NCBI GenBank assembly: GCA_036417435.1
Contig: CM070918.1
Location: 32,309,523 to 32,373,522, forward strand
From: Inia geoffrensis
Taxonomy: Eukaryota > Chordata > Mammalia > Artiodactyla > Iniidae
Reading direction: 5' to 3'
DNA length: 64,000 nucleotides
The notes under the pieces were generated by a model. That model was given only the letters and a program-made list of their open reading frames with translations. It was not told the origin of the DNA and did not search any database. Each line of letters begins with the position of its first letter. Positions within the stretch are counted from its first letter, which is position 1. Shown here piece after piece: positions 42,130 through 53,824 of this stretch. Position numbers and translations under genes: made by a program.

Positions 42130-42557
42130 GTGGCCTGCCATATCAGGATGCTGCAGCCCTCAAGCCATCACATTACACCGGGTGCCTCCACCCATGGTGA
42201 GCCCTGAAGGAACCCAGGATGATAAAGCACAGGATACTGGGCCCAGATAGCTGAGGTGCACAGCAAAGGAAAGATTTCAGTGAGCCCAGACTCTTGCATC
42301 TTCCCATACATACAAAAGCACTAAATTCCTTAACGCCAGAGAGCGGGTTTTCTTTAATTAACAGTAATCTTTTGAAGTTCTGACTACCTGGTCTTTGTTG
42401 CAAAAACTCATATATCCTGTCTCCTCCCTTACCTCTTCAGACCAGTCCCTCAGAGCGATCTGAGATGCTGTGTCCCAGGCTTAAGTCTTCAGTTTTGTCC
42501 ACCAAATAAAACATAATTCTTAACTTTTAGGTTGTGCATTTTTTTTTTCAGTTGACA
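42130..42557 (+). mobile_element. Solo LTR of an endogenous retrovirus (family unassigned)
   Basis: CACAGCAAAGGAAAGATTTC, AGTGAGCCCAGACTCTTGCA, CTCAGAGCGATCTGAGATGC, an AATAAA signal at 42506-42511 followed by a short U5-like stretch (TAGGTTGTGCATTTTTTTTT) ending in CAGTTGACA. This is the R-U5 layout of a retroviral LTR. No gag, pol or env follows on either side. The left boundary is uncertain and no target duplication was established. Confidence 0.5.
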
Positions 42558-43443
42558 CAAGAAAAGCCATCTTCTGCAAGAGAGCAAAGGGGTTACAAAG
42601 AGAAAGACAGAGATGAAAGACCAAATGACCCCAGAAGGAAACCAAAAGAATCAGTGCCTTGGTTCTGGACATATTCTAATCCCAGCCCCCTGTGGCTTCT
42701 GTCACATACCCCTGTATACTTATAATAAATTCCATTTCTTGTTTAAGCTAGCTTGGTGTGGGTTTCTAGTCCTTAGAGCTAAAACAGCCTTCACTGGGAT
42801 AGTGACATAAAACATCGCCTGGTGTAGATGATAAATGTGTTTGCATTCATCAAAATGATATTTCAATGGGTCTGTGGTCAAATAAGTGCTCTCGCCTTGC
42901 AGTTTGTCGCTTCATTTAGAATCGCTTGGAGCAGGGTTCACTTTGCAGTTTGAAGACAGGTCTCTTTATGTGGCTTTTTCATATGATAATGTAGACTGTA
43001 TTTTCAGCCCAGCCCTCAATCAAATGGGCATCGTCTTAAAGAGATATAATTATAGTAGCTATTTTGCTGGCTCTTAACTGAAGACAAAGCAAACAGTATG
43101 CTAAGAAATTATATCCAATGATGACACTTAGAACAAGGTGGGGAAGAGGGTCAGGCAGCATAGAGGGACTGCACATTCCCATCTGTAACATTTTATCCTC
43201 AGAGGACTCCCCCCTAAACTGAAGGAACATGAGGATTGTTGGGTAATTTTTTTCTTGGGTGTATGGACTGTGTTACTTTAATAGGCTGTGAAATGATTGA
43301 TGCTGGCATATCCAACAAATCCAAATAAAATAAGGAACAATAGCCATGATCACCAGTGAATCGTATTCAGCAATAACCACTTAAATCCACTGAAAACAAC
43401 TTAGGTAAAACAGTCAACCATTTTTCGTTTTGTTTTATTTGTT
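42558..43443. other. 0.9-kb non-repetitive interval
   Basis: No named repeat, exon or RNA gene. Confidence 0.45.
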
Positions 43444-43454
43444 GTTGTTTATCT

Positions 43455-44053
43455 TTTTCTTTTTTTAAACATCTTTATTGGAGTATAATTGCTTTACAAT
43501 GGTGTGTTAGTTTCTGCCCTACAACAAAGTGAATCAGCTATACATATACATATGTCCCCATATCTCCTCCCTCTTGCCTCTCCCTCCCTCCCACTCTCCC
43601 TATCCCACCCCTCTAGGTGGTCACAAAGCACTGAGCTGATCTCCCTGTGCTATGCGGCTGCTTCCCACTAGCTATCGATTTTACATTTGGTATTGTATAT
43701 ATGTCCATGCCACTCTCTTCATCCCAGCTTACCCTTCCCCCTCCCTGTGTCCTCAAGTCCATTCTCTGCGTCTGTGTCTTTATTCCTGTCCTGCTCCCAG
43801 GTTCTTCAGAACCTTTTTTTTTAGATTCCATATGTATGTGTTAGCATACGGTATTTGCTTTTCTCTTTCTGACTTACTTCACTCTGTATGACAGACTCTA
43901 GGTCCATCCACCTCACTACAAATAACTCAATTTAGTTTCTTTTATGACTAAGTAATATTCCATTGTATATGTGTGCCACATCTTCTTTATCCACTCACCT
44001 GTCAGTGGGTGCTTAGGTTGCTTCCATGTCCTGGCTGTTGTAAATAGAGCTGT
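43455..44053 (-). mobile_element. L1 3' end (3'-UTR type 2), antisense, 5'-truncated
   Basis: AACATCTTTATTGGAGTATA, AATTGCTTTACAATGGTGTG, then the type-2 3' UTR (CTCCCTCCCACTCTCCCTAT) and antisense ORF2 C-terminus (TGCCACATCTTCTTTATCCA). Target duplication GTTGTTTATC at 43444-43453 and 44054-44063. Confidence 0.93.
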
Positions 44054-44063
44054 GTTGTTTATC

Positions 44064-44999
44064 ATCTAATACTAACCATTCAAATTCACACTGGAAATTT
44101 TTGCCTTCCAGTGAAGAGTCAACCTTGACAATTTCACAACCTTGACAAAACCTTGACAATTCTTTGTAGTTTAAAATTGCCCCAAAGTTAAAACACTGTA
44201 AAAATGATTAACTATGATAATATAGTCTATCTTAATGCCAAAATCAGCAAATGAAACATAATTAGAGAACACCTGGTCTGTAGTCCAATTATTTATCCAT
44301 CTCTGTTTGTTAAGAGAGAAATTTGACTTGGTCCATCATGAAAGTCACCAAAGTGCATTACATATCCTCTGTGGTGAAATAGTTACATTTCAAACATACA
44401 GCAAATGTGTTTGAAAGTGAGAGGATAAGAGAAAATAATTTTAAGAAATACAAGTGATACGTGCTGGTATAAATCTTTCTAATTTTCTTTCTTTCTTTTT
44501 TTTTTCATTTCAAACACTACATAAGGTTCACTCAGACAATTGGGTTTGTCTGTAAACACAACCGACCCATTCTCATTGAAAAGACCCTTTTCCCACTCTT
44601 CAGCTAATAATATTTTCCTTTTGTTCCACCTCATTACTTCGAGATTTCCTCCACTGTTCTAAGCTAAGTAATTTCTCTCCCTCTTCACTGCCTGCAACTT
44701 TACAAATATTTGCAAACTGTTATCATGACCTATCCTGGTACTTACCACGAAGCAAAAATCTTCAGTGTCTTTAATACTTAATAACTGGGCCGGTGTCTTA
44801 ACTGTTTTTCTCCCCTGTAACTTCAACTGTCTAACATGTTATGGTAATTACCTAACACAGTCCTCGGCAGCACAATGTTGAATTCAAAATTCATGCTGTT
44901 TTCCTTAGAAAATGCTGTCTTGGATGAAACTACTCCAAGAGGTTATCAGAGCCAAAGAGGCACCACTGAGTCCTAGACAGTCATGAGACTTTGGTCGTG
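44064..44999. other. 0.9-kb non-repetitive interval
   Basis: Contains one CT/T tract near 44485-44505. Otherwise nothing recognised. Confidence 0.45.
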
Positions 45000-45140
45000 A
45001 GATTAACATAGTCGTCCTACCTCTCTCACCGTGTGGCTCTGGGCAAATCAACTTCTACGGACCTCACTTTCTTTTCTTACAAAGGGAGAGTTCACACAGA
45101 CTGTCTCTAAGATGCCTTTTAAATCCACGATTCTAAGGCC
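45000..45140 (+). repeat. MIR SINE fragment
   Basis: TGTGGCTCTGGGCAAATCAA and CTTACAAAGGGAGAG fit a diverged forward MIR. Confidence 0.5.
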
Positions 45141-45159
45141 AACCTACATTTTAGATTAT

Positions 45160-46120
45160 CCCATTTTAAAACCTAAATCTAATCAAGTCACTCCTTTCTT
45201 AAGAGCCTTTGGTTGTTTCCTAATGCACTTATAGTAAAATCAAACTTCTTTGCAAAGCCTGCAAAGTGCTGCATGGTCCAGCCTCTGCCTACATTTCCAG
45301 CCTCAGCTTGTATCACCCTGCCCATTGATCTTCAGCTAGGTTTCTCCAAATGAAACCTTGAAAAAAAAGGATATGAGTTTATCTGGAAGGGGAATGATAA
45401 AGGAGTGGGGAAGAGAGGCATTCAACGGAAGGAAGCCAGCAAAGGGTATCTTATCAAGCATCTTACCATGATGGGTTCCTGAGGTTCAACCCCAATGAGG
45501 ACCCCTGGGAAACTGTGGGGAGAACAGAATATGCCTCCTGGTCATCCCTACCGAGGGATGGGGCGGTTGGGACATGTCTCCACCAACCCATTCATCATAG
45601 GTTGAGAACAGCTCCTGGGACATCAACTCCCTGGCACCTCTAGCTTGTCCAATATGTTGACCCAGCATGCCAGGAAAAGCCACCACTGTATACAGGACTG
45701 ATATAAGGGCTGATGATATAGGGCACTGACACATCTGTTACCCCATTTTTACAAAAATCCAGGCTTGCAGGCCTTCTTCCCGTTCCTCAGACTTGTCCTG
45801 TCCTCTCTTTTAGGGCCTCTGCAAACATGACCCACTCTGATTCAGACACATTGCAAAGTTCCCTCCATCTTGGTGTAAGCGTCACCTTCTCAGGCAAGTC
45901 TTCTTTGACCTCCTTAATTAGGTTACCCTCTTTCTTTATTGTATTAACTCTCTGTGTTTGATCCCTTCAGAACATTCTTTATACTTTGTAATTACGTTAT
46001 TATTTTAATTTATTTTACATTTGTATACTCCACTAGAATATAAGTTGTCCTTATAGGGACCATGTCTATTTTATTCACCAATGTATAGCCAGCATCTGAT
46101 AAATGGCTGGTAATCACTAA
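45160..46120 (+). repeat. L2 LINE with an unassigned insertion
   Basis: Forward L2: AATCAAGTCACTCCTTTCTT, GTTGTTTCCTAATGCACTTA, CAGCCTCTGCCTACATTTCC, then TTAGGGCCTCTGCAAACATG, GTGTAAGCGTCACCTTCTCA and CTCCACTAGAATATAAGTTG with the AATGTATAGCCAGCATCTGA tail. Between about 45355 and 45760 lies ~400 bp that is not L2. Confidence 0.85.
45355..45760. mobile_element. Unassigned ~400-bp insertion in L2
   Basis: Splits a forward L2. Contains GGTTCCTGAGGTTCAACCCC, GGTCATCCCTACCGAGGGAT, GGTTGAGAACAGCTCCTGGG. It looks like an LTR or other old insertion, but I do not recognise the family and see no clear terminal repeats. Confidence 0.35.
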
Positions 46121-46490
46121 ATTGTTCTCACATGAGTAAATTTCTGAAAGCCCATAGTTGTTTGTAAAAAGTCATCCATTTATACTCAACAACAAAAATG
46201 TTTGAGTGAGATACAGAGGAAATGTTTTGATGCGTTGTTCTCCTACACATTGAAAAGTGCTGATTTCAATGGTCTTCTGGAGGAGACCATACCATAAATT
46301 ACTATAGGTACTCAGCTCAAGTAACTTGTACAAGTGCGGTAGATGTAAGTAGGGATGCAGATACTAAAGCAGTCAGAAGACAGGATTCCAATCTAAGCCT
46401 TCTATGCTCCCATGCTTCAGGCAATAATTGTCACTTTCTGAGCCTCTAGTGTATTTGTTCTCTTTTTTGGAGGTTTTAATCTTTTCATTA
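46121..46490. other. Non-repetitive interval
   Basis: A weak antisense MIR may lie near 46300-46450. Otherwise nothing recognised. Confidence 0.4.
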
Positions 46491-46507
46491 AAAAAAATCA
46501 TATGAGG

Positions 46508-46728
46508 GGGCTTCCCTGGTGGCGCAGTGGTTGAGAGTCCGCCTGCTGATGCAGGGGACACGGGTTCGTGCCCCGGTCTGGGAAGATCCCACATGCCACG
46601 GAGTGGCTGGGCCCGTGAGCCATGGCCGCTGAGCCTGTGCATCCGGAGCCTGTTGCTCCGTAGTGGGAGAGGCCACAGCAGTGAGAGGCCCGCGTACCGC
46701 AAAAAAAAAAAAAAAAAACGGAAAAAAA
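46508..46728 (+). mobile_element. Cetacean-type CHR SINE, copy 4
   Basis: Forward copy: CTTCCCTGGTGGCGCAGTGG, B box GGTTCGTGCCCC, GTGAGCCATGGCCGCTGAGC, an extra T in GCCTGTTGCTCCG, then an A tail interrupted by CGG. A 17-bp target duplication AAAAAAATCATATGAGG at 46491-46507 and 46729-46745. All frames across it are SINE-derived. Confidence 0.97.
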
Positions 46729-46745
46729 AAAAAAATCATATGAGG

Positions 46746-47114
46746 AAATTAGGTTATCTTTCAAGTCTCCCCTTCAGCCTCAACATCCTCTCAGTCTAGT
46801 AACTGAGAAACAAAAATATGGCCCTTGTATATTATAGATGTTCAACAAATATTTCTTTTTTAAATGCTTAACATGGATGCATTGTATGGATGGCAGAGCC
46901 ATATGTACAATTACATGAAATTCTGAATAACTGAATCTCAACTTCATCTGCAAGAGAAGGTGGCCTTATCTGAGTCAGAAATAGCAAATATCAATACTTG
47001 CTCTGAGTAGCACTATTCTCTGATTCTGTGCTCATGGCAGACATCACTAATCAATTGCCATACTCCTTACCACTGATCAAAATGTAGCCCCAGAAACCTG
47101 ACATACACTAACTT
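46746..47114. other. Non-repetitive interval
   Basis: Nothing recognised. Confidence 0.4.
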
Positions 47115-47660
47115 AACCAAGAGATCAAGGTTAACACTGCCAGTGGTAAGTTACACTGAAAGCAGGAGAGCATGATATGATGTGATGAGAAAGACACCCT
47201 ACTTCTGTGGTATTTTTCCCAAAAACCCATAACCCCAGTCAAATCAGGAGAAAAACATTAAGACAAATCCAAATGGAGGGATATTCTACAAAATACCTGA
47301 CCAGTATTCTTCAAACGGTCAAGGTCATGAAAAATGAGGAAAGACTGAGAAACTGTCGCAGACCAGAGGAGACTAGGAGACATGACAACGAAATGAAATG
47401 TGGGGTCTCAAATAAGATCCTGGGTCAGAAAAAGGACATTAGTGAAAATAAATAAAGAAACACACACACATACAAACCTGAATAATATCTAGAGTTTAGT
47501 TAATAGTAATGTACCAATGTTAATTTCTTAGTTTTGACATATATACCATGTAAGATGTTAACAGTAGGTAAAACAGGGTAACAGGTTTACAGGAATTCTG
47601 TGTTATCTTGGTGATTTTTCTGTGTATCTAAATTTATTCTGAAGTGAAAGGATATTTTCA
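47115..47660 (+). repeat. Old L1 (L1M-type) 3' UTR
   Basis: ATATTCTACAAAATACCTGA, CCAGTATTCTTCAAACGGTC, GGAAAGACTGAGAAACTGTC, GAGACTAGGAGACATGACAA, AATCCTGGGTCAGAAAAAGG-like text and TAATAGTAATGTACCAATGT match an old L1 3' UTR. The 82-residue frame at 47207-47455 is part of it. Confidence 0.8.
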
Positions 47661-47664
47661 AGAA

Positions 47665-47850
47665 GTCGGTAAGCCAGACCCTTCACTAATTATATGTTTA
47701 ACCTCTTTGACCTTCAGCTTTCTCGTCAGTATATCTTTAATCTTTTCAGATATTTTATGCAGATATAAAAGATTGAAATTAAATACTTACTATTAAATCT
47801 TGCAGTTAGAACACCTTGCCTGGGGCACATAGTAGGAGAAAAATCAATGA
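47665..47850 (+). repeat. MIR SINE
   Basis: TAACCTCTTTGACCTTCAGC, TTTCTCGTCAGTATATC, AACACCTTGCCTGGGGCACA and TAGTAGGAG follow the MIR 3' half. Confidence 0.6.
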
Positions 47851-49334
47851 GCCCGCCAAACTCAGCACTGCTTTTACCCCACTTTCAAGTAATTTGAGTT
47901 GCTATGCAGCCACAGACCTTTCTAAATTAATGCTTTTGTTAAGTTTTTAATTTAAAAATTAGTTTTCCAAAGCATCTTTTACCTACACCCAAATTTAATT
48001 GCAAAGTCTAAAATCTGGGCACAGGGAGAATTTATGGACTATTTTGATGCTAAGGAATCACTGCCCCTAACACTAACAACCAACTCAATTGCTACAAATC
48101 TTCTCTTAATACCCTCCAGATGACATCCAGGCTGTGGCTAGTCTTTGTTAGATTCTTACAGCTTTTCCCTTGAAGATACATACCAAGTGCAGTATTCAGG
48201 CTTTCTATGTACTTATGGATCCCATAATTCATTGTCTAGGTGAAATGGGCTGCTTTTGAAAAGTTGGAGACTACAGCCTTCACTTTTCAAATTGTGTAGC
48301 TAGCAGATTTCATTTACAGTATATTGCAACAAGTCCCTGGGAGTTTCCACCTAAAGCCATAAATCAGAATCAGTTAAGAAAAATGTTCAAGAGAATTTCC
48401 CATTTCTGCAGATAGACAAGGTTGAGAAATACCAGAGGCAGTGTTATGTAGTGTGAAATGACACTTTCTAAAAGGGCTCTTCTGAGCAATTTATTAAGAA
48501 TTTGTCAAAGACTTGCCAAGTGCTCACCAGTGAATTAAGCATGTATTATAATGCTTATTGTAGCATTTAAAGATCACGATACTTATCACTTAGATTGTAC
48601 TTAACATGCTCAAAACATTTTCAGTTCTAATTAAATATTCTCCCACGTGTATCTGTGTAGAGAAATAACCATTTAGAGGAGGAAGAAATACCCAGACTCA
48701 CAAATTTAAAAAGTCCATCAGAGAAGGCTTGGGAACTTGAGTACAGTATTAAATAGGTAGGCAAATGTATAGCACCTTGAGTTTCAGCCAGAAGTCTAAG
48801 CTGGTTCCTCAAACAACAATTTGGAGTTCAGTCTTCTCGTCAAAATGAGCCTTAATGCTTTTTATTTTTCCCCTGAAGTTTGAGCTGCGCTAGACAGTCT
48901 TTTGAGGTTTAGGCTAATTACGTGAAGCCAAACAGGGAAGCCAAGAGATTCCAGTTTCCCAAATGCAGGGTTTGTCTTTTCAAAAATCAAGCTCCACAAA
49001 TACGGGTTCAACATATTCCAGCTTCATGACTTCCTCTTCTCCACTTTTTTTCAAGTTTAAAAAAGGCATCACTATTTCCCAGTGGAATCAGCACTTTGGC
49101 AGAGGGAACCAACCAAAAGGAGAGGTAATAATTTTGCTCTTTGAAAATATGGGGTAAGAATTTTTCCTGAGAGAAGTTTGGGATTCAAGATTCAAATTCG
49201 GCCACTCAATGAGGAGTTTTAATTTTAATGTTCCCCCACTAAACACTAAATTTAGTGTAACCATGAGTCCCAGTGGTAGACAAGATGGTGGTATTTATCC
49301 AAATGTATCAATGCATGTCCTTTGGTCCAAGCAT
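47851..49334. other. 1.5-kb non-repetitive interval
   Basis: AT-rich; no named repeat, exon or RNA gene. The stretch 48830-49010 has a mixed composition without clear features. Confidence 0.4.
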
Positions 49335-49510
49335 GGAACATATAAGCATCTGTCCCAAGGTCATACCATGTATGAAGTATATGTACAAGTGTGTTTATTG
49401 TAGCACAGTTGATAATAGGAAAAAACTGGGACTCTTCAAAAGGCCCCTTGATCGGGAAATATATATTCATCCATCAAATACAATACAACACTGAAATAGC
49501 GTGAGTTAGA
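49335..49510 (+). repeat. Old L1 ORF2 tail (HAL1/L1M-like)
   Basis: GTGTGTTTATTGTAGCACAG, TTGATAATAGGAAAAAACTG, CATCCATCAAATACAATACA and ACACTGAAATAGC follow the ORF2 C-terminus in a highly diverged form. Confidence 0.55.
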
Positions 49511-49639
49511 ACTAGGGTCACATCAGCTGGCTCTATTAGTATCCTGCTGCTCCATAGAGAATCAGCCACCACAACTTTACCCATAAAAGCAAAGACACAA
49601 GAGTTAAGAGTTTTTCAAAAGCTAAATTACTTGGCAGGC

Positions 49640-49885
49640 GACAGTGCTGTCATTACGCATATGAGCAACAGAGGCAGATACTATGAATTCAAATCCCAGC
49701 TCTGCCCTCCACATGACCTTGGGCAAGGTGGCGATATCCATGATCCTTGGTTTCATTATCTATAAAATGTGGATGATATTAATCATATGCCCTCTGTAGA
49801 GTTCTTCTGAGAATTAAATGAGACAATGCATGTATTTAGCACATTGTCTAGCACACGGGAAATACTCAGTAAACATCACGTACTA
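49640..49885 (+). repeat. MIR SINE
   Basis: Good forward MIR: TTCAAATCCCAGCTCTGCCC, ACATGACCTTGGGCAAGGTG, ATCTATAAAATGTGGATGAT, GAGAATTAAATGAGACAATG, AGCACACGGGAAATACTCAG. Confidence 0.9.
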
Positions 49886-49924
49886 TGCTAATACACAGCT
49901 AGAAGGGATCTGAGAGTCTCACTA

Positions 49925-50165
49925 CTGAAAGTATACTTTGGGGAGCAGCTGGGGGAGCTACAGCAGCAGCCCCTGGGAGCTCAATGGAATGCAGAATCTC
50001 AGGCTCTACCCCAGATACACTTAATTAGATTCCGCATTTTAACATGATCCCCAGATGATCCGTAAGCATATCATAGTTTGAAACTAGTAAATCTGGGGCA
50101 GGGACTGAGATTCTGCATTTTCAACAAGCTTCTGGCCCACACTTTGAATAGCAAATTAATTTTGA
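49925..50165. mobile_element. Two MER5A (hAT-Charlie) fragments in opposite orientation
   Basis: 49930-50080 reads antisense (ATGCAGAATCTCAGGCTCTA, CATTTTAACATGATCCCCAG, CATATCATAGTTTGAAACTA). 50083-50165 reads forward (AAATCTGGGGCAGGGACTGA, GATTCTGCATTTTCAACAAG, CCCACACTTTGAATAGCAA). Both non-autonomous. Confidence 0.75.
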
Positions 50166-50194
50166 GATATACTCTGCCTTAAAATTTGCCCAGT

Positions 50195-50312
50195 TCTGCC
50201 CCCTCTGTTTTATAGATGAAGGAACTGAGTTCTGAAAAGCTTAACTGACTTGTTCAAGTCACACACACACCACTCCATGGTAAATCTGAGACAGACCCAG
50301 CTTTCCTTACTT
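50195..50312 (-). repeat. MIR SINE fragment
   Basis: TTTATAGATGAAGGAACTGA, GTTCTGAAAAGCTTAACTGA and AAGTCACACACACACC fit the antisense MIR core. The CHR SINE inserted next to it. Confidence 0.6.
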
Positions 50313-50327
50313 GGCACCTTATACTTT

Positions 50328-50529
50328 TTTTTTTTTTGCGGTACGCGGGCCTCTCACTGCTGTGACCTCTCCCGTTGTGGAGCACAGGCTCCGGACGCAC
50401 AGGCTCAGCGGCCATGGCTCACGGGCCCAGCCACTCCGTGGCATGTGGGATCTTCCCAGACCGGGGCACGAACCCGTGTCCCCCGCATCGGCAGGCGGAT
50501 TCTCAACCACTGTGCCACCAGGGAAGCCC
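50328..50529 (-). mobile_element. Cetacean-type CHR SINE, copy 5
   Basis: Antisense copy with T-run, GCGGTACGCGGGCCTCTCAC, body and head ending CTGTGCCACCAGGGAAGCCC. Perfect 15-bp target duplication GGCACCTTATACTTT at 50313-50327 and 50530-50544. Frames across it are SINE-derived. Confidence 0.97.
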
Positions 50530-50544
50530 GGCACCTTATACTTT

Positions 50545-51189
50545 AAACAAAGCTTTTGGATTGCAAATTGTCAAACCAGCACAGTTCCCTAAGAGCACAG
50601 TGGACAGTTTGAAATGGACTCACTATTGAATTCTGAGAATCCGTAGGCGTGTCAAGGTAAGTGAGATCCTAAATGGCTGTTTTAATGAATGCCACGTTGT
50701 AATTCATGCAGAGTCACTGTTGTACCTAGCAAATTCGTAATTAGAGGTAATTTTGCACCTGCTGTCACAAGAAGATGGCATTTCCTTTAATTTAGCTTGA
50801 AGCCTTGACTATACTGTGGGAGCGGCAGGAGACAAGGCAATCTCTCACTCGACTCCTGGAGAAAACACACAGCCTCTGGTCTGTGGTTATGATTAATAAA
50901 GCCAGTTAACATCCTCAGAGTCATCAGTTGCTGCTTCTCGTCATACTGATGCAGAATCTTCCATGAGCCGGGAGCGCTTGTCACCATCCAGCCTGTTGCA
51001 GAAACCGTGAGAGGCCACTGGGTTCTTTTTAGGATGAACGATCCCAAGAACTCCATTCAAACTAACTTGGATAATTATCACTAAAGCAGCTGTGGATTTG
51101 TTCTAGTTCAAAACCAGGAGTTTGGAAGGATACCACCTTTTCTTGTGGGCTGCTTTAAATTGGGGGAATTTATGTGGCGCCAAGTCATT
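50545..51189. other. Non-repetitive interval
   Basis: No named repeat or exon. The antisense 89-residue frame at 50787-51056 has no recognisable domain. Confidence 0.4.
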
Positions 51190-51194
51190 AGGGA

Positions 51195-51712
51195 TGTGAT
51201 GGTTCATTTTATGTGTCAACTTGACTGGGCTAAGAGATATCCAGGTAGTCGGTAAAACATTATTTCTGGATGTATAACATTCTGTGAGGATGTTTCTGGA
51301 AGGTTAGCATTTGAATTGGTGAACTGAATAAAGAAGATGGCCCTCCCCAATGTGGGCCGCCATCATCCAACCCATTCAGGGCCCGAATAGGACAAAAGGC
51401 AGAGGAAGGGCAGTTCGCGCCACTGAGCTGAGACATCCACCTTCTCCTGCCCTTGGACATCAGCGCTCCTGGTTCTCAGACTTTTAGACCCAGATCAGGA
51501 CTTACACCATCAATTCTCAGGCCTTCGAACTCAGATTGAATTACACCACTAGATTTCCTGACTCTTGACTCTTCGTCATGCAGACAGCAGATCATGGGAC
51601 TTCTAGACCTCCGTAACCACATGAGCCAATTCCTATATTAAATCCCCTGTCAATCTATCTACCTATCTAGCCCCTGTTGCTTCTGTTTCTCTGGAGGATG
51701 CTGGCTCATACA
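51195..51712 (+). mobile_element. Ancient LTR-like element (MaLR-related?)
   Basis: GTGATGGTTCATTTTATGTG, TCAACTTGACTGGGCTAAGA, CCTCCCCAATGTGGGCCGCC, ATTCTCAGGCCTTCGAACTC, CACATGAGCCAATTCCTATA and TTCTGTTTCTCTGGAGGATG are landmarks of a common old mammalian LTR-like repeat. No internal coding sequence. Exact family not named. Confidence 0.7.
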
Positions 51713-51954
51713 AGAGGAGAGAGGCTTCTAGACACACTGACATCCACTGAGAGGTCTCTGTCTGGTGCTGATCATCAGTCCCCAGGGTCACTGCTATGTC
51801 CAGTCACGGGATTAACCCATTCCAGTGCTCTCTTGGGGACTCTTGGATGCCCAGACTTTTTTCTGCTGCTCCGTGCCAGCCGGAGGAGAAAGAGGGGCCA
51901 GGTGAAGCCTGTCCTCTAGACCTACCGCAAAGCCACCATGTCTGCTCTGGTGTC

Positions 51955-52070
51955 ATGCTGAGAGAGTATGGAGAACTATGGAGTCTTGCCAGCTCAGGGT
52001 TCAAATCCAGGTTTAGCTGAGGCCAAGTCACTCCTTAACGAATGCATGACTGAGCCTCTTATTTTCCCCT
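51955..52070 (+). repeat. MIR SINE fragment
   Basis: TCAGGGTTCAAATCCAGGTT, GCCAAGTCACTCCTTAACG and GAGCCTCTTATTTTCC fit a short forward MIR. Confidence 0.55.
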
Positions 52071-52244
52071 TCAGTGTTGATCAGTAGTGGGCATGCTCGG
52101 GTTCTGGCTACCTAACTGTGTGACACTGGAAACCTATTGAGCATTCTAGGGAGGAAGTAGGAAGGTCAGGCTGGGGAGCCAGTAGAAGATACAAGTCCCT
52201 GGGACAAGTCTCTTAACCTGCCTGGCTGTCCCTCTTCAATCCTG

Positions 52245-52380
52245 ATATTCTTCTCAGCGGCTGAGGAATATTCCATGATGGCAGTCACCATCCTTCGTTG
52301 CTTTAATCCCTTGCTGATGAAAAATTAGGTCATCTGCACTTCTTCCTATTTTATGCAAAGCTGCAATGGGCAGTCTTTAG
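52245..52380 (-). repeat. Old L1 ORF2-tail fragment, antisense
   Basis: CGGCTGAGGAATATTCCATG and CAAAGCTGCAATGGGCAGTC match antisense L1 ORF2 end in diverged form. Confidence 0.5.
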
Positions 52381-52539
52381 AAAGTATCTGCACAGGCTGT
52401 TGTTACCTGATCAGCAGGGATGGAGACAGAGTGTGAGGTCACTGGAACCACTCTGGACTCTAGCCCCCAACCATACCATTCACTCTCTCTTGGCTGTCTC
52501 TTTTAAAGGAGTGTTCCTTCAAAACACAGGAGTGAAGAG

Positions 52540-52760
52540 AATGCAGTTTACAGCTAGAATACTCCAGTTCACATCACAGTTGTGCTGCTTACCAGTTGTA
52601 TGACTGTGAGCCAGTTTCTTGACCTCTCTTAGCCTCAGCATCCTCACCTATAAAGTAAAAATAATGCCTCCCTCACAAGGTATTACAAGGTCTAGATGAG
52701 ATATGATAAGTAAAAAATATATAAAGTGTTTAACATTGTGTTTCACTATTGGCAGACACT
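52540..52760 (+). repeat. MIR SINE
   Basis: GTTGTATGACTGTGAGCCAG, TTTCTTGACCTCTCTTAGCC, TCACCTATAAAGTAAAAATA, CTAGATGAGATATGATAAGT. Confidence 0.8.
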
Positions 52761-53820
52761 TAAAAACTGGCTTGTTGTTGCTGTTATTATTATTTTGACT
52801 TGAGTGGGGAAAAAAGAGGAAGAGCAGGAGAAGAGAGAAGGACAGTGAAACATTTAGGAGTTTATCATTCATGGACACACCAGAAGGTGGTCCACACCTG
52901 CTCAAAAGTGGCTGTCAAGTGAGATGAATTGTCCGCGAAGAATGGATGAACCTTCACCTCCTCAGCCGGATCTCCACTTCCTGCCATATCTCCTCACCTC
53001 CAGGAAAAAGGGAGTCCATCTGGGCTGACTCCAGAAGACCCTTCAATGCTCCGAAATGGCAAATAACTACTCAGGTATGTTAAATTCATAATAACTTTCT
53101 GGTGTAGACACATAAGGTCAGTATGAATTCCTAAGGAAATGCAATTAACTCTAAGCTATTTTACTAATTGTGAGATTTTGTTACACATAAAAAACATTCA
53201 TGATGACTTGAAGCCAAACTACATTCCAAAGGGTGTATGTTGTTTGGGGTTTGCTTTTTAATCAAACAGTAATAGGGGATGCAAAATTACGGGGAACATA
53301 ATTACAGGGTTGAATTTGGAGGGGGGTAGGTTTTGTTTGTATTTTTTTAAAGGTTTTATTGTGTTTATTCTATTTACCTCTCATGAGATTCAAAATACAA
53401 TTGAAAGTGGTATTAAAAGACAATCATTACCCCAAGCCCAGAGGATAGAAGGCTCAGCGTGTTGCATATGAGCCACTTGATTTCAAGTGGTGTTAAGAGG
53501 GTTTTTAATTACTCAGCTTTGGACTCAGGTATCACCTTCTCTGACAAAACAGCAAGAGAGGAACAGCTTTCTAAATGGATTAGATCACTTCCCCCACAAC
53601 CTGCCCCATGACTGGGAGCTATTTTGCCACACAGGGGAAGCTATTTTAAACCAGCTCATTAGAGGGGGCAGGGAGAGATGCTATTTAGAGTTCCCCGGGG
53701 CCGTGGGGAGAAAGCTGAGGGGAAAGTAGGCAACTCTCATCAGTAGTCAACATCTCAACACTTTTTGCCACCCAAAATCTGCCTCTTTCAAGGGCGCCAC
53801 TCAAACTATATGGAACAAAC
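52761..53820. other. 1.1-kb non-repetitive interval
   Basis: No named repeat. 53440-53760 is somewhat GC-richer, with an 80-residue frame of no recognisable domain. Confidence 0.4.
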
Positions 53821-53824
53821 AGAG

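Noticed and set aside
47207..47455. 82-residue forward frame
   Set aside because: Falls within an old L1 3' UTR.
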